Shown in pieces: positions 34,898 through 42,746 of a stretch of DNA of 44,824 bases (positions within the stretch are counted from its first letter, which is position 1; every line of letters begins with the position of its first letter). The position numbers and the translations under genes were made by a program. This DNA comes from Candidatus Woesearchaeota archaeon (GTDB lineage: Archaea > Nanobdellota > Nanobdellia > SCGC-AAA011-G17 > UBA489), in assembly GCA_018302985.1 (NCBI GenBank), contig JAGVZA010000006.1, positions 1 through 44,824 on the forward strand. The letters are read 5' to 3'. The notes beneath the pieces are model-generated. The model worked only from the letters and a program-made list of their open reading frames with translations. It was not told the DNA's origin and searched no databases.

Positions 34898-35425
34898 ATG
34901 GCAGACGAACAAACTTTCAATATTCCCTTAAGAAAAGAATTTCAAAAAGTACCTAGTTGGAATAAAGCAAAGAAAGCTGTCAAGGCTACTCGTGCCTTCT
35001 TAATTCGTCAATTAAAAGTAGAAAATGTTCTCTTAGGTAAACACTTGCATGAAGAATTAATGAAGCATGGTCGTCAAAACCCTCCTCATCATGTAAAAGT
35101 ACGAGTTTGGAAAGATGGAGAAAAATACAAAGCAGACTTAATTGATGCTCCTCGTGAAGAAAAGAAAGTAGAAGTTGTAAAAGGTAAGAAACCTGCTGAA
35201 AAAATAACTGAAGTAAGTAAGCCAAAAACAGAAGATCATGAGAAAGCTGAAGCTGAAGAAAAGAAAGAAGTTTTAGAGCATGAAAAAGTAAAGCACAAAG
35301 AACATCATCCTCGTGAAGAAGGTAAATTAGAAGATAAGAAAGTCATGGAATCAGAACGACATACAAACATGCACAGTCACGGTCAAAAACCAACACACGA
35401 AAAAAGCCACGAAAAGACGAAGTGA
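34898..35425 (+). CDS. rpl31e: Ribosomal protein L31e with a long charged C-terminal tail
   Basis: 175 aa. Residues 1-90 are L31e: TFNIPLRKEFQKVPSWNKAKKA by its pattern, and HVKVRVWKDGEKYKADL. L31e normally ends there. Another 85 residues follow, almost entirely Lys, Glu and His, ending in HSHGQKPTHEKSHEKTK. The tail is likely disordered and on the ribosome surface near the tunnel exit, where L31e sits. Its His content could bind metal. Start ATG is two bases after the L39e stop. Confidence 0.93.
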   Translation: MADEQTFNIPLRKEFQKVPSWNKAKKAVKATRAFLIRQLKVENVLLGKHLHEELMKHGRQNPPHHVKVRVWKDGEKYKADLIDAPREEKKVEVVKGKKPAEKITEVSKPKTEDHEKAEAEEKKEVLEHEKVKHKEHHPREEGKLEDKKVMESERHTNMHSHGQKPTHEKSHEKTK

Positions 35426-35455
35426 GATAAGTAAAATATATCTATTAAGTTGTAT

Positions 35456-35968
35456 ATGAAATTATTGGTTAAAAAATTATGGTTTCCTCACAGTGTTGAT
35501 GATGTAGTAGAAGCTCTTTTTAGAATACCTCAAATGCAAGAACGATTTGATGAGGGGTATAAGTATGATGGGGAAATGAGGCCTAGAGAAATAAAGATAT
35601 GTTCTGGTTATTGGCCAGCTGATAAAATTATGGCAAGATTATCCAATCAAAAAGATAGAGTCTATGTTATTTTAACCTCTGTAGACTTGCGGGGAGATGT
35701 TGGAAGAATTCATGGAAAGGGACGTGAGGGTATTGCAATCGCTTCAAGTAATGGTTATACAGGAGGTCGTGGATTTGTTACAGATGATGTTGGATTTAAT
35801 GCTATGGCATTCGGTGAGATAGGACATGCATTAGGGATCGAGCATCACAAATTTGATTCAGCAAATCCATGTGAGATGTCACACAACCAGTATCCAGGTC
35901 CTGACTGGCAAACCTTAGATGAAATTCGTTTCTGTGATGAGTGTTATACAAAGATTTCTCGTAGATAA
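35456..35968 (+). CDS. Archaemetzincin-like protein lacking the first zinc ligand
   Basis: 170 aa from MKLLVKKLWF. The C-terminal half matches archaemetzincins: GEIGHALGIEH where HExxHxxGxxH is expected, followed by C139-E-M141 and C160-D-E-C163. The first His is Gly120 and the Cys after the third His is also His (131). Glu121, His124 and His130 remain. Proteolysis is therefore doubtful. The start at 35456 is preferred to a TTG two codons earlier. It follows L31e by 30 bp in the same direction. Confidence 0.75.
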   Translation: MKLLVKKLWFPHSVDDVVEALFRIPQMQERFDEGYKYDGEMRPREIKICSGYWPADKIMARLSNQKDRVYVILTSVDLRGDVGRIHGKGREGIAIASSNGYTGGRGFVTDDVGFNAMAFGEIGHALGIEHHKFDSANPCEMSHNQYPGPDWQTLDEIRFCDECYTKISRR

Positions 35969-35998
35969 ATTAATAAAGTTATACTGAAAGGTAGAAGT

Positions 35999-36616
35999 AT
36001 GGGGAAGAAGATACAAGTACTATTTATTCATGGTGGAATGACTTTTAAGAATAAGAAAGATTATATCAATTTTCTAAAAAAGAGAAAAGTAAGAGTTAAA
36101 GAAAAAATACGCTGGCACGGTCAATACTTAAAAGAAAAGTTAGGTAGAAATTTTGAGATTATAAAGCCAAGCATGCCTTTGCCAGAGAATGCAAAATACA
36201 GTGAATGGAAGATACATTTTGAAAGGTTCTTTCCTTACTTAAGAAACAATATTATTCTAATAGGTTCATCGCTGGGGGGAGTTTTTCTGGCAAAATATTT
36301 GTCCGAGCATAAATTTCCAAGAAAAATCATTGCTGCATATATCATTTGTGCGCCATATGACAATCATTTAGAGGGAGAAGACTTAGTGGGTGGTTTTAAG
36401 CTAAAATCAGATTTATCCTTAATGGAAAAAAATGCAAAAAGACTTTATATCCTCTTTAGTAAAAATGATGACATTGTTCCAATAGCTCATGCTAAGAAGT
36501 ATGCAAAGAGGTTAAAGAATGCAAACATTATAGTCTACAAACACATCAAAGGTCACTTTCAAATAACTAAGTTTCCAGAAATCATTAAAATGATCAAGAA
36601 TGATGTTAAAAAATAA
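35999..36616 (+). CDS. Alpha/beta hydrolase, RBBP9/YdeN-like
   Basis: 205 aa. An oxyanion-type FIHGG loop follows strand 1 (10-13), the nucleophile elbow is GSSLGG with Ser91, the acid is in SKNDDIVP and the His in KGHFQ, in the right order. An insertion of basic residues lies at 18-50. It resembles small serine hydrolases of the RBBP9/YdeN group; the substrate is unknown. AAGGTAGAAG before the ATG may be the ribosome site. Confidence 0.8.
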   Translation: MGKKIQVLFIHGGMTFKNKKDYINFLKKRKVRVKEKIRWHGQYLKEKLGRNFEIIKPSMPLPENAKYSEWKIHFERFFPYLRNNIILIGSSLGGVFLAKYLSEHKFPRKIIAAYIICAPYDNHLEGEDLVGGFKLKSDLSLMEKNAKRLYILFSKNDDIVPIAHAKKYAKRLKNANIIVYKHIKGHFQITKFPEIIKMIKNDVKK

Positions 36617-36634
36617 AGTGTTTTTAATAGGTAA

Positions 36635-36644
36635 CTTTAAAAGA
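36635..36644 (+). promoter_or_regulatory. TATA box of cbf5
   Basis: CTTTAAAAGA, 22-31 bp before the ATG at 36666. Confidence 0.55.
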
Positions 36645-36665
36645 CTAATATTCTAGCTTTAATTC

Positions 36666-37649
36666 ATGGAAGAAAAACTGCCTTTTGAGAGAGAAGAAAG
36701 AAAAATAGTAGTAAAGAAAGAAGCATCAACAAACCCGGAGTGGGGCTGCAAACCTGAAGATCGACCTGTAGAGGAATTACTCAAATATGGTATTATCAAT
36801 CTCAATAAACCTTCAGGTCCAACGTCACATCAAGTAGCTGATTATGTACAAAAAATTCTCAATCTCAAAAAATCTGGACATTCTGGAACACTTGATCCAA
36901 AAGTAACCGGTGTTTTACCAATAGCCATTGACGATGCAACACGTATAGTGCAAGCTTTATTGCCTGCAGGAAAAGAATATATCGCTTTAATGCGGATCCA
37001 TGCAGAAGTTCCAGAAAAAGAAGTTCTCGCAGTGTTTAAACAATTCCAGGGAAAGATCATGCAATTACCTCCAGTCAGAAGTGCAGTCAAAAGACAGCTA
37101 AGGGAGAGAGAAGTCTATTACATGAATATTATTGATATGGAAGGTAACTTCGTCTTGTTCAAAGTAGGATGTGAAGCTGGTACCTATATCAGAAAACTCA
37201 TTCATGATATGGGAAGACAGCTCAAAGTAGGTGCGCATATGGCACAGTTAATCAGGACTAAAGCTGGTCCATTTACAGATCAAACTTGGGTAACCTTACA
37301 GGACGTCACAGATGCTTACGCATTTTGGAAGCAAGGAAGTGAAAAGGAGATTCGTAAAGTAATCCAACCTTTTGAAAAAGCAGTAGATCATGTAAAAAAA
37401 GTCTGGATATTTGATAATGCAGTCAATAATGTATGTCATGGTTCTTCATTAGGAGTCCAAGGAATTAGTAAACTCCATAGTAACATTGAAGCAGGTGACC
37501 AAATAGCCATTATGACTCTCAAAGACGAGTTAGTAGCCCTCTCTAAAGCAGCTCTCAATGCACAAGCCATGCAGACCAAAGACAAAGGTCTTGCAGCCAT
37601 TACAGAAAAGGTATTTTTACCAAGAAATATTTATACTACTAATAAGTAA
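36666..37649 (+). CDS. cbf5: Pseudouridine synthase Cbf5
   Basis: 327 aa. NLNKPSGPTSHQV and GHSGTLDPKVTG (catalytic Asp77) are the TruB/Cbf5 core, followed by GTYIRKLIHDMG. The C-terminal PUA domain is at about 245-327. Archaeal Cbf5 works in H/ACA RNPs with Nop10, Gar1 and L7Ae on rRNA and can modify tRNA position 55. The following RNA-binding genes (radical SAM-TRAM, THUMP) extend the RNA-modification theme. Confidence 0.95.
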   Translation: MEEKLPFEREERKIVVKKEASTNPEWGCKPEDRPVEELLKYGIINLNKPSGPTSHQVADYVQKILNLKKSGHSGTLDPKVTGVLPIAIDDATRIVQALLPAGKEYIALMRIHAEVPEKEVLAVFKQFQGKIMQLPPVRSAVKRQLREREVYYMNIIDMEGNFVLFKVGCEAGTYIRKLIHDMGRQLKVGAHMAQLIRTKAGPFTDQTWVTLQDVTDAYAFWKQGSEKEIRKVIQPFEKAVDHVKKVWIFDNAVNNVCHGSSLGVQGISKLHSNIEAGDQIAIMTLKDELVALSKAALNAQAMQTKDKGLAAITEKVFLPRNIYTTNK

Positions 37650-37664
37650 CTACAAATAGAAAGA

Positions 37665-37672
37665 TTTATATA
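37665..37672 (+). promoter_or_regulatory. TATA box of the zinc-ribbon/radical SAM/THUMP genes
   Basis: TTTATATA, 22-29 bp before the ATG at 37694. It gives the three-gene set its own promoter apart from cbf5. AAAAGGATAAAAG just before the ATG may be the ribosome site. Confidence 0.6.
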
Positions 37673-37693
37673 ATTAAAAAAGGATAAAAGTAA

Positions 37694-37945
37694 ATGAAAA
37701 ATGTTGAAGAAATAGTGCATGTGGAGTTCACGCCAGACCCACATATTGCGGTAGACTGCTGCCAAGGTAATGATGGAAAACGTGCTTTTTATCAAAATCA
37801 AGTATTAGTAGAACGAAGAGTAGAGAGTGAAGGCAAAGTTCCATTTGAATGTCCTAGTTGTGGAACAAAATATGAAATGCTTAAAGCACATATAGATAAA
37901 GCACAAACACGAGTTCTTAGTACTTATGCAACTGGTAAAGATTAA
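37694..37945 (+). CDS. Small zinc-ribbon-like protein
   Basis: 83 aa. Cys occur as CC near residue 22 and as CPSCG near 56, too few for a standard zinc ribbon unless the CC pair completes it. Several strands are followed by a helix. No family recognised. Its end overlaps the radical SAM gene by 20 bases, which makes co-translation likely and suggests a functional partner. Confidence 0.6.
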   Translation: MKNVEEIVHVEFTPDPHIAVDCCQGNDGKRAFYQNQVLVERRVESEGKVPFECPSCGTKYEMLKAHIDKAQTRVLSTYATGKD

Positions 37946-38909
37946 TCAAGAGTCAGGCATTCCTTTAATTGGTCATATAGCCTTCGGCATAGTAGTTCGT
38001 CCAAATTCAAATCTTATTCAAGTACGAGCAACCACCATTTGTAATATGAATTGTATTTTTTGTTCTACAGATGCAGGCCCTTATTCAAAGTCACATCAAA
38101 ATCATTATGTCGTTGACCCTTATTATTTAACAGAATGGATAAAAGAAATAGTAGCTTTGAAAGGAGAAACACACATCAACATAGATTCTGTAGGAGAGCC
38201 AACTGCTTATCAAGAGTTAGAAACTTTAATTACAGAAATAAGAAAGATTCCTCAAATTTCATTTATATCTATGCAAACCAATGGTACTCTCTTGACCAAA
38301 GAAAAAATTCTAGCATTAGAAAAAGCAGGTTTAAATCGCATCCATCTCAGTGTTCATTCCTTTAGCCCCATTCTAAGCAAAGAGCTTTTTGGAAGTGATA
38401 AATATGATATCCCTACTATAGAAGAAATAATTAAAGTAATAAAGAAAACTAAGATAGAATTAATGTTTACTCCCGTCTGGTTGCCAGGTATCAATGACGA
38501 AGACATTAAAATTATTATCCAAAGAGGAAAAGAGCTCAACATCCCTATAGCTATACAAAAATATGAAGAATACAAGTACAGTAGAAAAGTAAAGAAAATA
38601 AAAAAAGAAAATTATTACAAATTTTACAAGCAATTAAGAGAATGGGAAAAAGAATTTACTATTAAATTAATCTATAAGGCAGAAGATCTAAATGTGACAC
38701 GAGCAACAAATCTTCCTTTAGTGTTTAAAATTGGAGAAAGGATAAATGCAGATATCAAAGCTCCAGGTTGGATGGAAGGACAGATGATTGCAGTAGCAAA
38801 AAAGAGGTGTATTACCGTCGTGAAGTGTGATAGAAAAGTAGGAGACAAAGTAAATATCAAGATCATTGAGAACAAAAGTAATATTTATCTCGCAGAGATG
38901 ACTAGATGA
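37926..38909 (+). CDS. Radical SAM protein with C-terminal TRAM-like domain
   Basis: 327 aa. CNMNCIFC (C39, C43, C46) is the CxxxCxxC cluster motif. Glycine-rich and beta-strand motifs of the radical SAM barrel follow (NIDSVGEPT, MQTNGTLL, IHLSVHS). The last 60 residues, starting near GERINADIKAPGW, are a beta barrel like the TRAM RNA-binding domain. MiaB-type enzymes also end in TRAM but carry an N-terminal UPF0004 domain, absent here. I infer an RNA-modifying enzyme; the product is unknown. Overlaps the next gene by four bases. Confidence 0.82.
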   Translation: MQLVKINQESGIPLIGHIAFGIVVRPNSNLIQVRATTICNMNCIFCSTDAGPYSKSHQNHYVVDPYYLTEWIKEIVALKGETHINIDSVGEPTAYQELETLITEIRKIPQISFISMQTNGTLLTKEKILALEKAGLNRIHLSVHSFSPILSKELFGSDKYDIPTIEEIIKVIKKTKIELMFTPVWLPGINDEDIKIIIQRGKELNIPIAIQKYEEYKYSRKVKKIKKENYYKFYKQLREWEKEFTIKLIYKAEDLNVTRATNLPLVFKIGERINADIKAPGWMEGQMIAVAKKRCITVVKCDRKVGDKVNIKIIENKSNIYLAEMTR

Positions 38910-39805
38910 CTAAAAAATACATAGGAATAGTTATTGAAGGCATAGAAGACATTGCAGCTAAAGAAGTCCAAGGAAAAAGAAAAGAAAAAGGCAGAATTTT
39001 ATTTGAAGAGCTAAAAAAAGAATACGCAACAGTCGATACAGTATACGAAGTAGAAGAAGAATATACTTTTACAGATCAAGAAGATCTTCTAGAACAAATA
39101 CAAAAGAAAAAATGGGTTATTGAAGAGCCATTTCGAGTAACTTGTAAACGCCAAGGAGATCATCTCTTCAATGCTAATGATATAGAAAAAGAAGTAGGCG
39201 CTCTAATTTATGAACAAGGACATAAGGTAAGTCTCAAAGAACCAAAAACAATTCTATTTGTAGATATCCAAGACAATAAGTGTATGTTAGGAAAATTAAT
39301 ACAAGACAATCTGGATAAAAGAGCCTATAGAGTAAGAAGAAATAACACAGGTATTAGTGCTTCCCTCGCTGCAGCAGTTCTAAGAGATGCTAATTTCCCA
39401 GAAGAAGAAACTCTGTTCGATCCTTATAGCAAAGATGGAGTGCTAGTTATCGAAGCAAAAAAGCTAGGAAGTAAACAAGTGTATGCTAATGACTTTAATG
39501 AAAATAATTTACGCAATGCAAAAATCAATGCTAAAATGGCTAAAATAAGTATAGAATGGCAATCACCTGTAACTGTAGACAACATCATAACAAATCTGTG
39601 GGTGCCTGCTAGAATAGAAAAAAGTAAAGAGTATGCTATACAATTCTTAGAAGAAAGTAAAAACAGAGTAAAAAAAAGACTTATACTAATCACTAATTGG
39701 AAAGAACTAGAAAAAGAAATTCCTAAGGGATGGATAATGGAAAAGAAAAGAATAGTAAATCGAGTAGAAGTAAATTATGTTTTCTATTTAAAGAGAAGCA
39801 GCTAA
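38906..39805 (+). CDS. THUMP-domain protein with an apparently inactive methyltransferase domain
   Basis: 299 aa. A THUMP-like domain (about 50-135, including FRVTCKRQGDHLFNANDIEK) precedes a Rossmann domain like that of Trm11/Trm14/TrmN. Its SAM motif, normally DPxCGSGT, is DPYSKDGVL (172-180), and the catalytic NPPY is NLWV (230-233). Both functional sites are thus lost while the fold-defining surroundings (LAAAVLRDANF, VYANDFNENNLRNAK) remain. Likely an RNA-binding non-enzyme. ATGA overlap with the radical SAM gene suggests a complex in which it delivers tRNA. Confidence 0.78.
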   Translation: MTKKYIGIVIEGIEDIAAKEVQGKRKEKGRILFEELKKEYATVDTVYEVEEEYTFTDQEDLLEQIQKKKWVIEEPFRVTCKRQGDHLFNANDIEKEVGALIYEQGHKVSLKEPKTILFVDIQDNKCMLGKLIQDNLDKRAYRVRRNNTGISASLAAAVLRDANFPEEETLFDPYSKDGVLVIEAKKLGSKQVYANDFNENNLRNAKINAKMAKISIEWQSPVTVDNIITNLWVPARIEKSKEYAIQFLEESKNRVKKRLILITNWKELEKEIPKGWIMEKKRIVNRVEVNYVFYLKRSS

Positions 39806-40066
39806 AATATCTATGTCTAATTGATCAACAACAGCATCATGATTAAAATCAGCTTCAGCACTATAAATACCATAAGAAGCTAGATCCATAATGTCTTGTA
39901 AATCTTCAGTAGTCACTTGTCCATCACCAGTCAGATCATATTGAACAGAAGAAAGTTCTTGAATAACTGGTTCTGTAACAACTTGTCCTGTAAGAGAAGC
40001 TTGTGAAGAAAAAAAACTTAAGAGCATAATCAATAAGCTAGTAAGAAGAATATGTCTTTGTTCCAT
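39788..40066 (-). CDS. Secreted dockerin-like protein
   Basis: 92 aa: a signal peptide (about 1-24), LTGQVV, then two calcium-loop repeats, DLTGDGQVTTEDLQDIM and DFNHDAVVDQLDIDIL (about 44-85), each D-x-(N/T)-x-D-x-x-(V/I)-x-x-x-D. This is the type I dockerin pattern, with nothing else attached. A dockerin normally docks a protein to a cohesin; no cohesin is seen here. It converges on, and overlaps by 18 bases, the THUMP gene. Confidence 0.75.
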   Translation of the reverse strand: MEQRHILLTSLLIMLLSFFSSQASLTGQVVTEPVIQELSSVQYDLTGDGQVTTEDLQDIMDLASYGIYSAEADFNHDAVVDQLDIDILAASL

Positions 40067-40087
40067 AACAGAAAGGAAGAAAATGAT

Positions 40088-40097
40088 ATTTAAATAG
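40088..40097 (-). promoter_or_regulatory. TATA box of the dockerin-like gene
   Basis: The minus strand reads CTATTTAAAT, 22-31 bp before the ATG at 40066. Confidence 0.55.
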
Positions 40098-40098
40098 T

Positions 40099-40692
40099 TT
40101 ACGAAAAAAGTATGCAGGTTAAATCTATCATAAAGAGAACTTGTGGTCGTGCATTGCTGTCATCTTTATAATCCCATGTAAAAGATAAAGTTTCTGTGCC
40201 GAAGCCTTCTATCCTTCCTTGTACTCCATAACGAGGTACATGATTGGAACGATAATATTCATCATCACAGAGTTCCATCGAAAAACTAGCGTCTTCATAG
40301 CGTTGTGCTGATGGATTTAATTTTCCTTGACTCTGACCAGCCCAAGAATAAAGATTAGGGTCATTAACTACATATTGTTTATGAACATCTGCATAGCCTG
40401 AAAAAGTGCCTTGTGCATTATGACAAGTATTGCGTCGATGAAATTGGTCATTATCAGTAACCCATGAGCCTACAAAAGTACAAGACTTAACCTTTTTGGG
40501 AAGATCTAAAGTTAAAGAGCCAGAACCTTCAGGCAATCCATGATCTGGTAGTGCTGTAATCGAGACATAGTCTGTGTAAATAGAAGAAACAACTCCCCCG
40601 GTAGGAGTTTGAAGTAGTTCAACAGAGAATAAACCTAAGAAAAGAATCGAAAAGGCAAATAAAAAAAGATAAGTTAGCTTCAAAGATCTCAA
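40099..40692 (-). CDS. Secreted protein of unknown function
   Basis: 197 aa: a signal peptide (hydrophobic 8-25), then TPTGGVV, then an exterior domain with Cys at KSCTFV, RNTCHN, ELCDDE and DLTCIL, likely two disulfides, and aromatic-rich beta strands. No family recognised. The start is a TTG at 40692, or a second TTG at 40683 better spaced from AGAGG; there is no in-frame ATG near. It follows S3Ae by 27 bp and may be read through from it. Confidence 0.65.
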   Translation of the reverse strand: MRSLKLTYLFLFAFSILFLGLFSVELLQTPTGGVVSSIYTDYVSITALPDHGLPEGSGSLTLDLPKKVKSCTFVGSWVTDNDQFHRRNTCHNAQGTFSGYADVHKQYVVNDPNLYSWAGQSQGKLNPSAQRYEDASFSMELCDDEYYRSNHVPRYGVQGRIEGFGTETLSFTWDYKDDSNARPQVLFMIDLTCILFS

Positions 40693-40719
40693 CCTCTAGA
40701 AGAGGAGAAGTGAAGAGAG

Positions 40720-41346
40720 TTATATAGTTTGTGGTTGAACTACTGGAGCTACTGGAATTGGTTGTTGAACACCAGAGTGTTGCTCAGTGTAAAAGGCTTT
40801 AACTTCGCAGGAAGAAATAGGGTAAATCTTCTTTAATGCCGCTTTTAATTCCATTTGTAATTTGTTGGAGATAATAAATTGGAACAATTCAGATAAGGTA
40901 TATTGTGTAAAAATTTGTTTCAGGTGTTCTTCTGCTTTCTTGCGAAGAGAAGTTAATGTTGAATTATTAACTTTATGACGGGTAAAGAGAACAGGTTTAA
41001 TTCTGCAGAGCTGTCCATCTTTCGTAGTCATTGCGTAGGATTCTTCCATTTTATTGGAAGTCTTGCGCACCAAGCGTTTCAAGTAAGAATTGTTCAGTTG
41101 ATAATGCACTAAAGAAGCTATACCTATATCGCCTCGAAGTTCTTTGATAGCAAAGTGAACTGTAATAGATTGCTTTTTAGGATCATTGAGTAAAGTCATT
41201 AAATTCAAATGGAGGTGTCTACCAAGAAGTTCTCCAGGTTCTTCTGCTAAAGTTTCACCCAAGTATAAGTCTTGAAGATCTTTAGTAGCTAGAACAGTAT
41301 ACCATTTCTTACGCTTTTTACGGTCTACAGTGCTTTGAACAGCCAT
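40720..41346 (-). CDS. rps3ae: Ribosomal protein S3Ae (S1e)
   Basis: 208 aa. Family features are RKKRKKWYTVLATK, ELLGRHLHLNLM, and a KVNNSTLTSLRKKAEEH segment. Small-subunit protein found in archaea and eukaryotes. The last 20 residues are a Pro/Val/Gln tail. In many archaea it lies next to S15 and a RecJ-like nuclease; here a two-gene opposite-strand segment separates them. TATA box at 41370-41379. Confidence 0.95.
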   Translation of the reverse strand: MAVQSTVDRKKRKKWYTVLATKDLQDLYLGETLAEEPGELLGRHLHLNLMTLLNDPKKQSITVHFAIKELRGDIGIASLVHYQLNNSYLKRLVRKTSNKMEESYAMTTKDGQLCRIKPVLFTRHKVNNSTLTSLRKKAEEHLKQIFTQYTLSELFQFIISNKLQMELKAALKKIYPISSCEVKAFYTEQHSGVQQPIPVAPVVQPQTI

Positions 41347-41369
41347 AGCAGTATGTCCTCAAAATATGC

Positions 41370-41379
41370 CTTATAAAAC
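41370..41379 (-). promoter_or_regulatory. TATA box of rps3ae
   Basis: The minus strand reads GTTTTATAAG or close to it, 24-33 bp before the ATG at 41346. Confidence 0.6.
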
Positions 41380-41471
41380 TTTCTATAAGGAAGGGAAGAA
41401 TCATTTGAAGAGAAAGGAAAAGAGATAAAATCCAGAATATGTAACTACTGTATAATAACTAAAAAGAGAAG

Positions 41472-41481
41472 GTTTATATAG
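41472..41481 (+). promoter_or_regulatory. TATA box of the HAD/kinase pair
   Basis: GTTTATATAG, 22-31 bp before the ATG at 41503. The 90 bp between it and the S3Ae promoter hold nothing else that I can see. Confidence 0.65.
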
Positions 41482-41502
41482 AGTTTTAATCTTCTGAAAA
41501 GT

Positions 41503-42159
41503 ATGAGATTAGCATTTGATTTGGATGGAACATTGTATGATACTTTAACACTCTGCTTTGATGTAGATGAAGGTATAAGAAGAGATTTAAGATATGGAAA
41601 TATCTCTCGAGAAGAGTATAGGTCAAGATTTCAATCAAAAGATTGGAGAAGATTTTATAGAGAGTTAGGAATTAGAGAAGAAGAAATAGATACTGTACTC
41701 AATCAATTTGTTAAACGATTCAAGGCTGCTAACCCCCCACACATGGTCCCAGGAGCTAAAGAAGCTTTACAAGCTGCAGAAGAAGCTCTAGGCCATGGAA
41801 ATATATTTATTGTGACTAATGAAACCACAGAAGGAGTACAAAGAAGGTTTGAAAGAGACGGATTAATGCATTATAGAGATAGAGTGGAAAATCCATTTCA
41901 AGGTAAAGCAATCGCGCTTCATAGATTGGCAACGAACCATGATGGAGCTTTTATATATGTAGGAGATTTAGTTTCTGATGGTGAAGATTGTTCAGAAGCT
42001 AGAAGAATGGGTGCAACAAATATAGAATTTTATGGTATAACTCATCCTTATGCTATGAATCCTGAAGAAGCTATGAAGGAATTTGTAAGAAGAAATGAAG
42101 AATTTGCAAAAATATTAAATAGTTTAAGAGAATTAGACGTACTATGGAGCCAAAGATAA
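41503..42159 (+). CDS. HAD-superfamily phosphatase
   Basis: 218 aa. Motif I is FDLDGTLYDT (Asp6, Asp8), motif II VTNETTEG, and the acidic motif GDLVSDGEDCSEAR. A helical cap lies at about 15-85. A phosphatase of the phosphoglycolate/5'-nucleotidase type; substrate unknown. Overlaps the next gene, a nucleoside-kinase-like protein, by 16 bases, so a nucleotide substrate is plausible. Confidence 0.85.
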   Translation: MRLAFDLDGTLYDTLTLCFDVDEGIRRDLRYGNISREEYRSRFQSKDWRRFYRELGIREEEIDTVLNQFVKRFKAANPPHMVPGAKEALQAAEEALGHGNIFIVTNETTEGVQRRFERDGLMHYRDRVENPFQGKAIALHRLATNHDGAFIYVGDLVSDGEDCSEARRMGATNIEFYGITHPYAMNPEEAMKEFVRRNEEFAKILNSLRELDVLWSQR

Positions 42160-42746
42160 TCGCCATCATTGGAGCGCCTGGAGTAGGTAAAAGTTTTCTA
42201 GTTGAAAAGCTCTCAAAAAAACTTAATGCAATATCTATTCAAGAAGAAGAAAGGGGAATTCCTGATAGAATTATAGAAAATTTCAAAAAAGATATCCGAC
42301 ACATGGAAACAATACTCTGGTTTAGAAACAAATGTATAGACAATATGAAAAGAGCTATCGAATTAAAAAATAAAGGGAATATTGTGGTTATGGACACTTA
42401 CTTACTGTCTAACGAATTACATATAACTACCATGACTTCCGGTTTTGAACAAGAAATTCTGCTAAAACAAGCAAGAGCCGATAGGGAGAATATGCCTAAA
42501 CCAGATATAATAATATTCTTAGATGCCTCAGAAGAAACTATAAAAAAATTTACTTTTAAACGTGGAAGAGATTTTGATACTAATGAAAAATTCATAAAAA
42601 GAAATCTTTCCATAAAAAAAGCTCATGATGATTATTTAAAGGAAGCTAAAGATTCTATGATCTATGTAAACAGAGATAAATTAGATTTTGAAAATGAAGA
42701 AGACTTACAAAAGATTGTAAGAGAAATAAATAAAAAGATTAATTAA
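42144..42746 (+). CDS. P-loop (deoxy)nucleoside kinase-like protein
   Basis: 200 aa. Walker A is GAPGVGKS (10-17). MDTYLLSNELH sits where deoxynucleoside kinases have a DRS-type motif, and RGRDFDTNEKF resembles the lid. PDIIIFLDA is the strand leading to the lid. Likely phosphorylates a nucleoside or nucleotide; the substrate cannot be told. Paired with the upstream HAD phosphatase, perhaps a salvage or balance pair. Confidence 0.72.
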   Translation: MEPKIIAIIGAPGVGKSFLVEKLSKKLNAISIQEEERGIPDRIIENFKKDIRHMETILWFRNKCIDNMKRAIELKNKGNIVVMDTYLLSNELHITTMTSGFEQEILLKQARADRENMPKPDIIIFLDASEETIKKFTFKRGRDFDTNEKFIKRNLSIKKAHDDYLKEAKDSMIYVNRDKLDFENEEDLQKIVREINKKIN

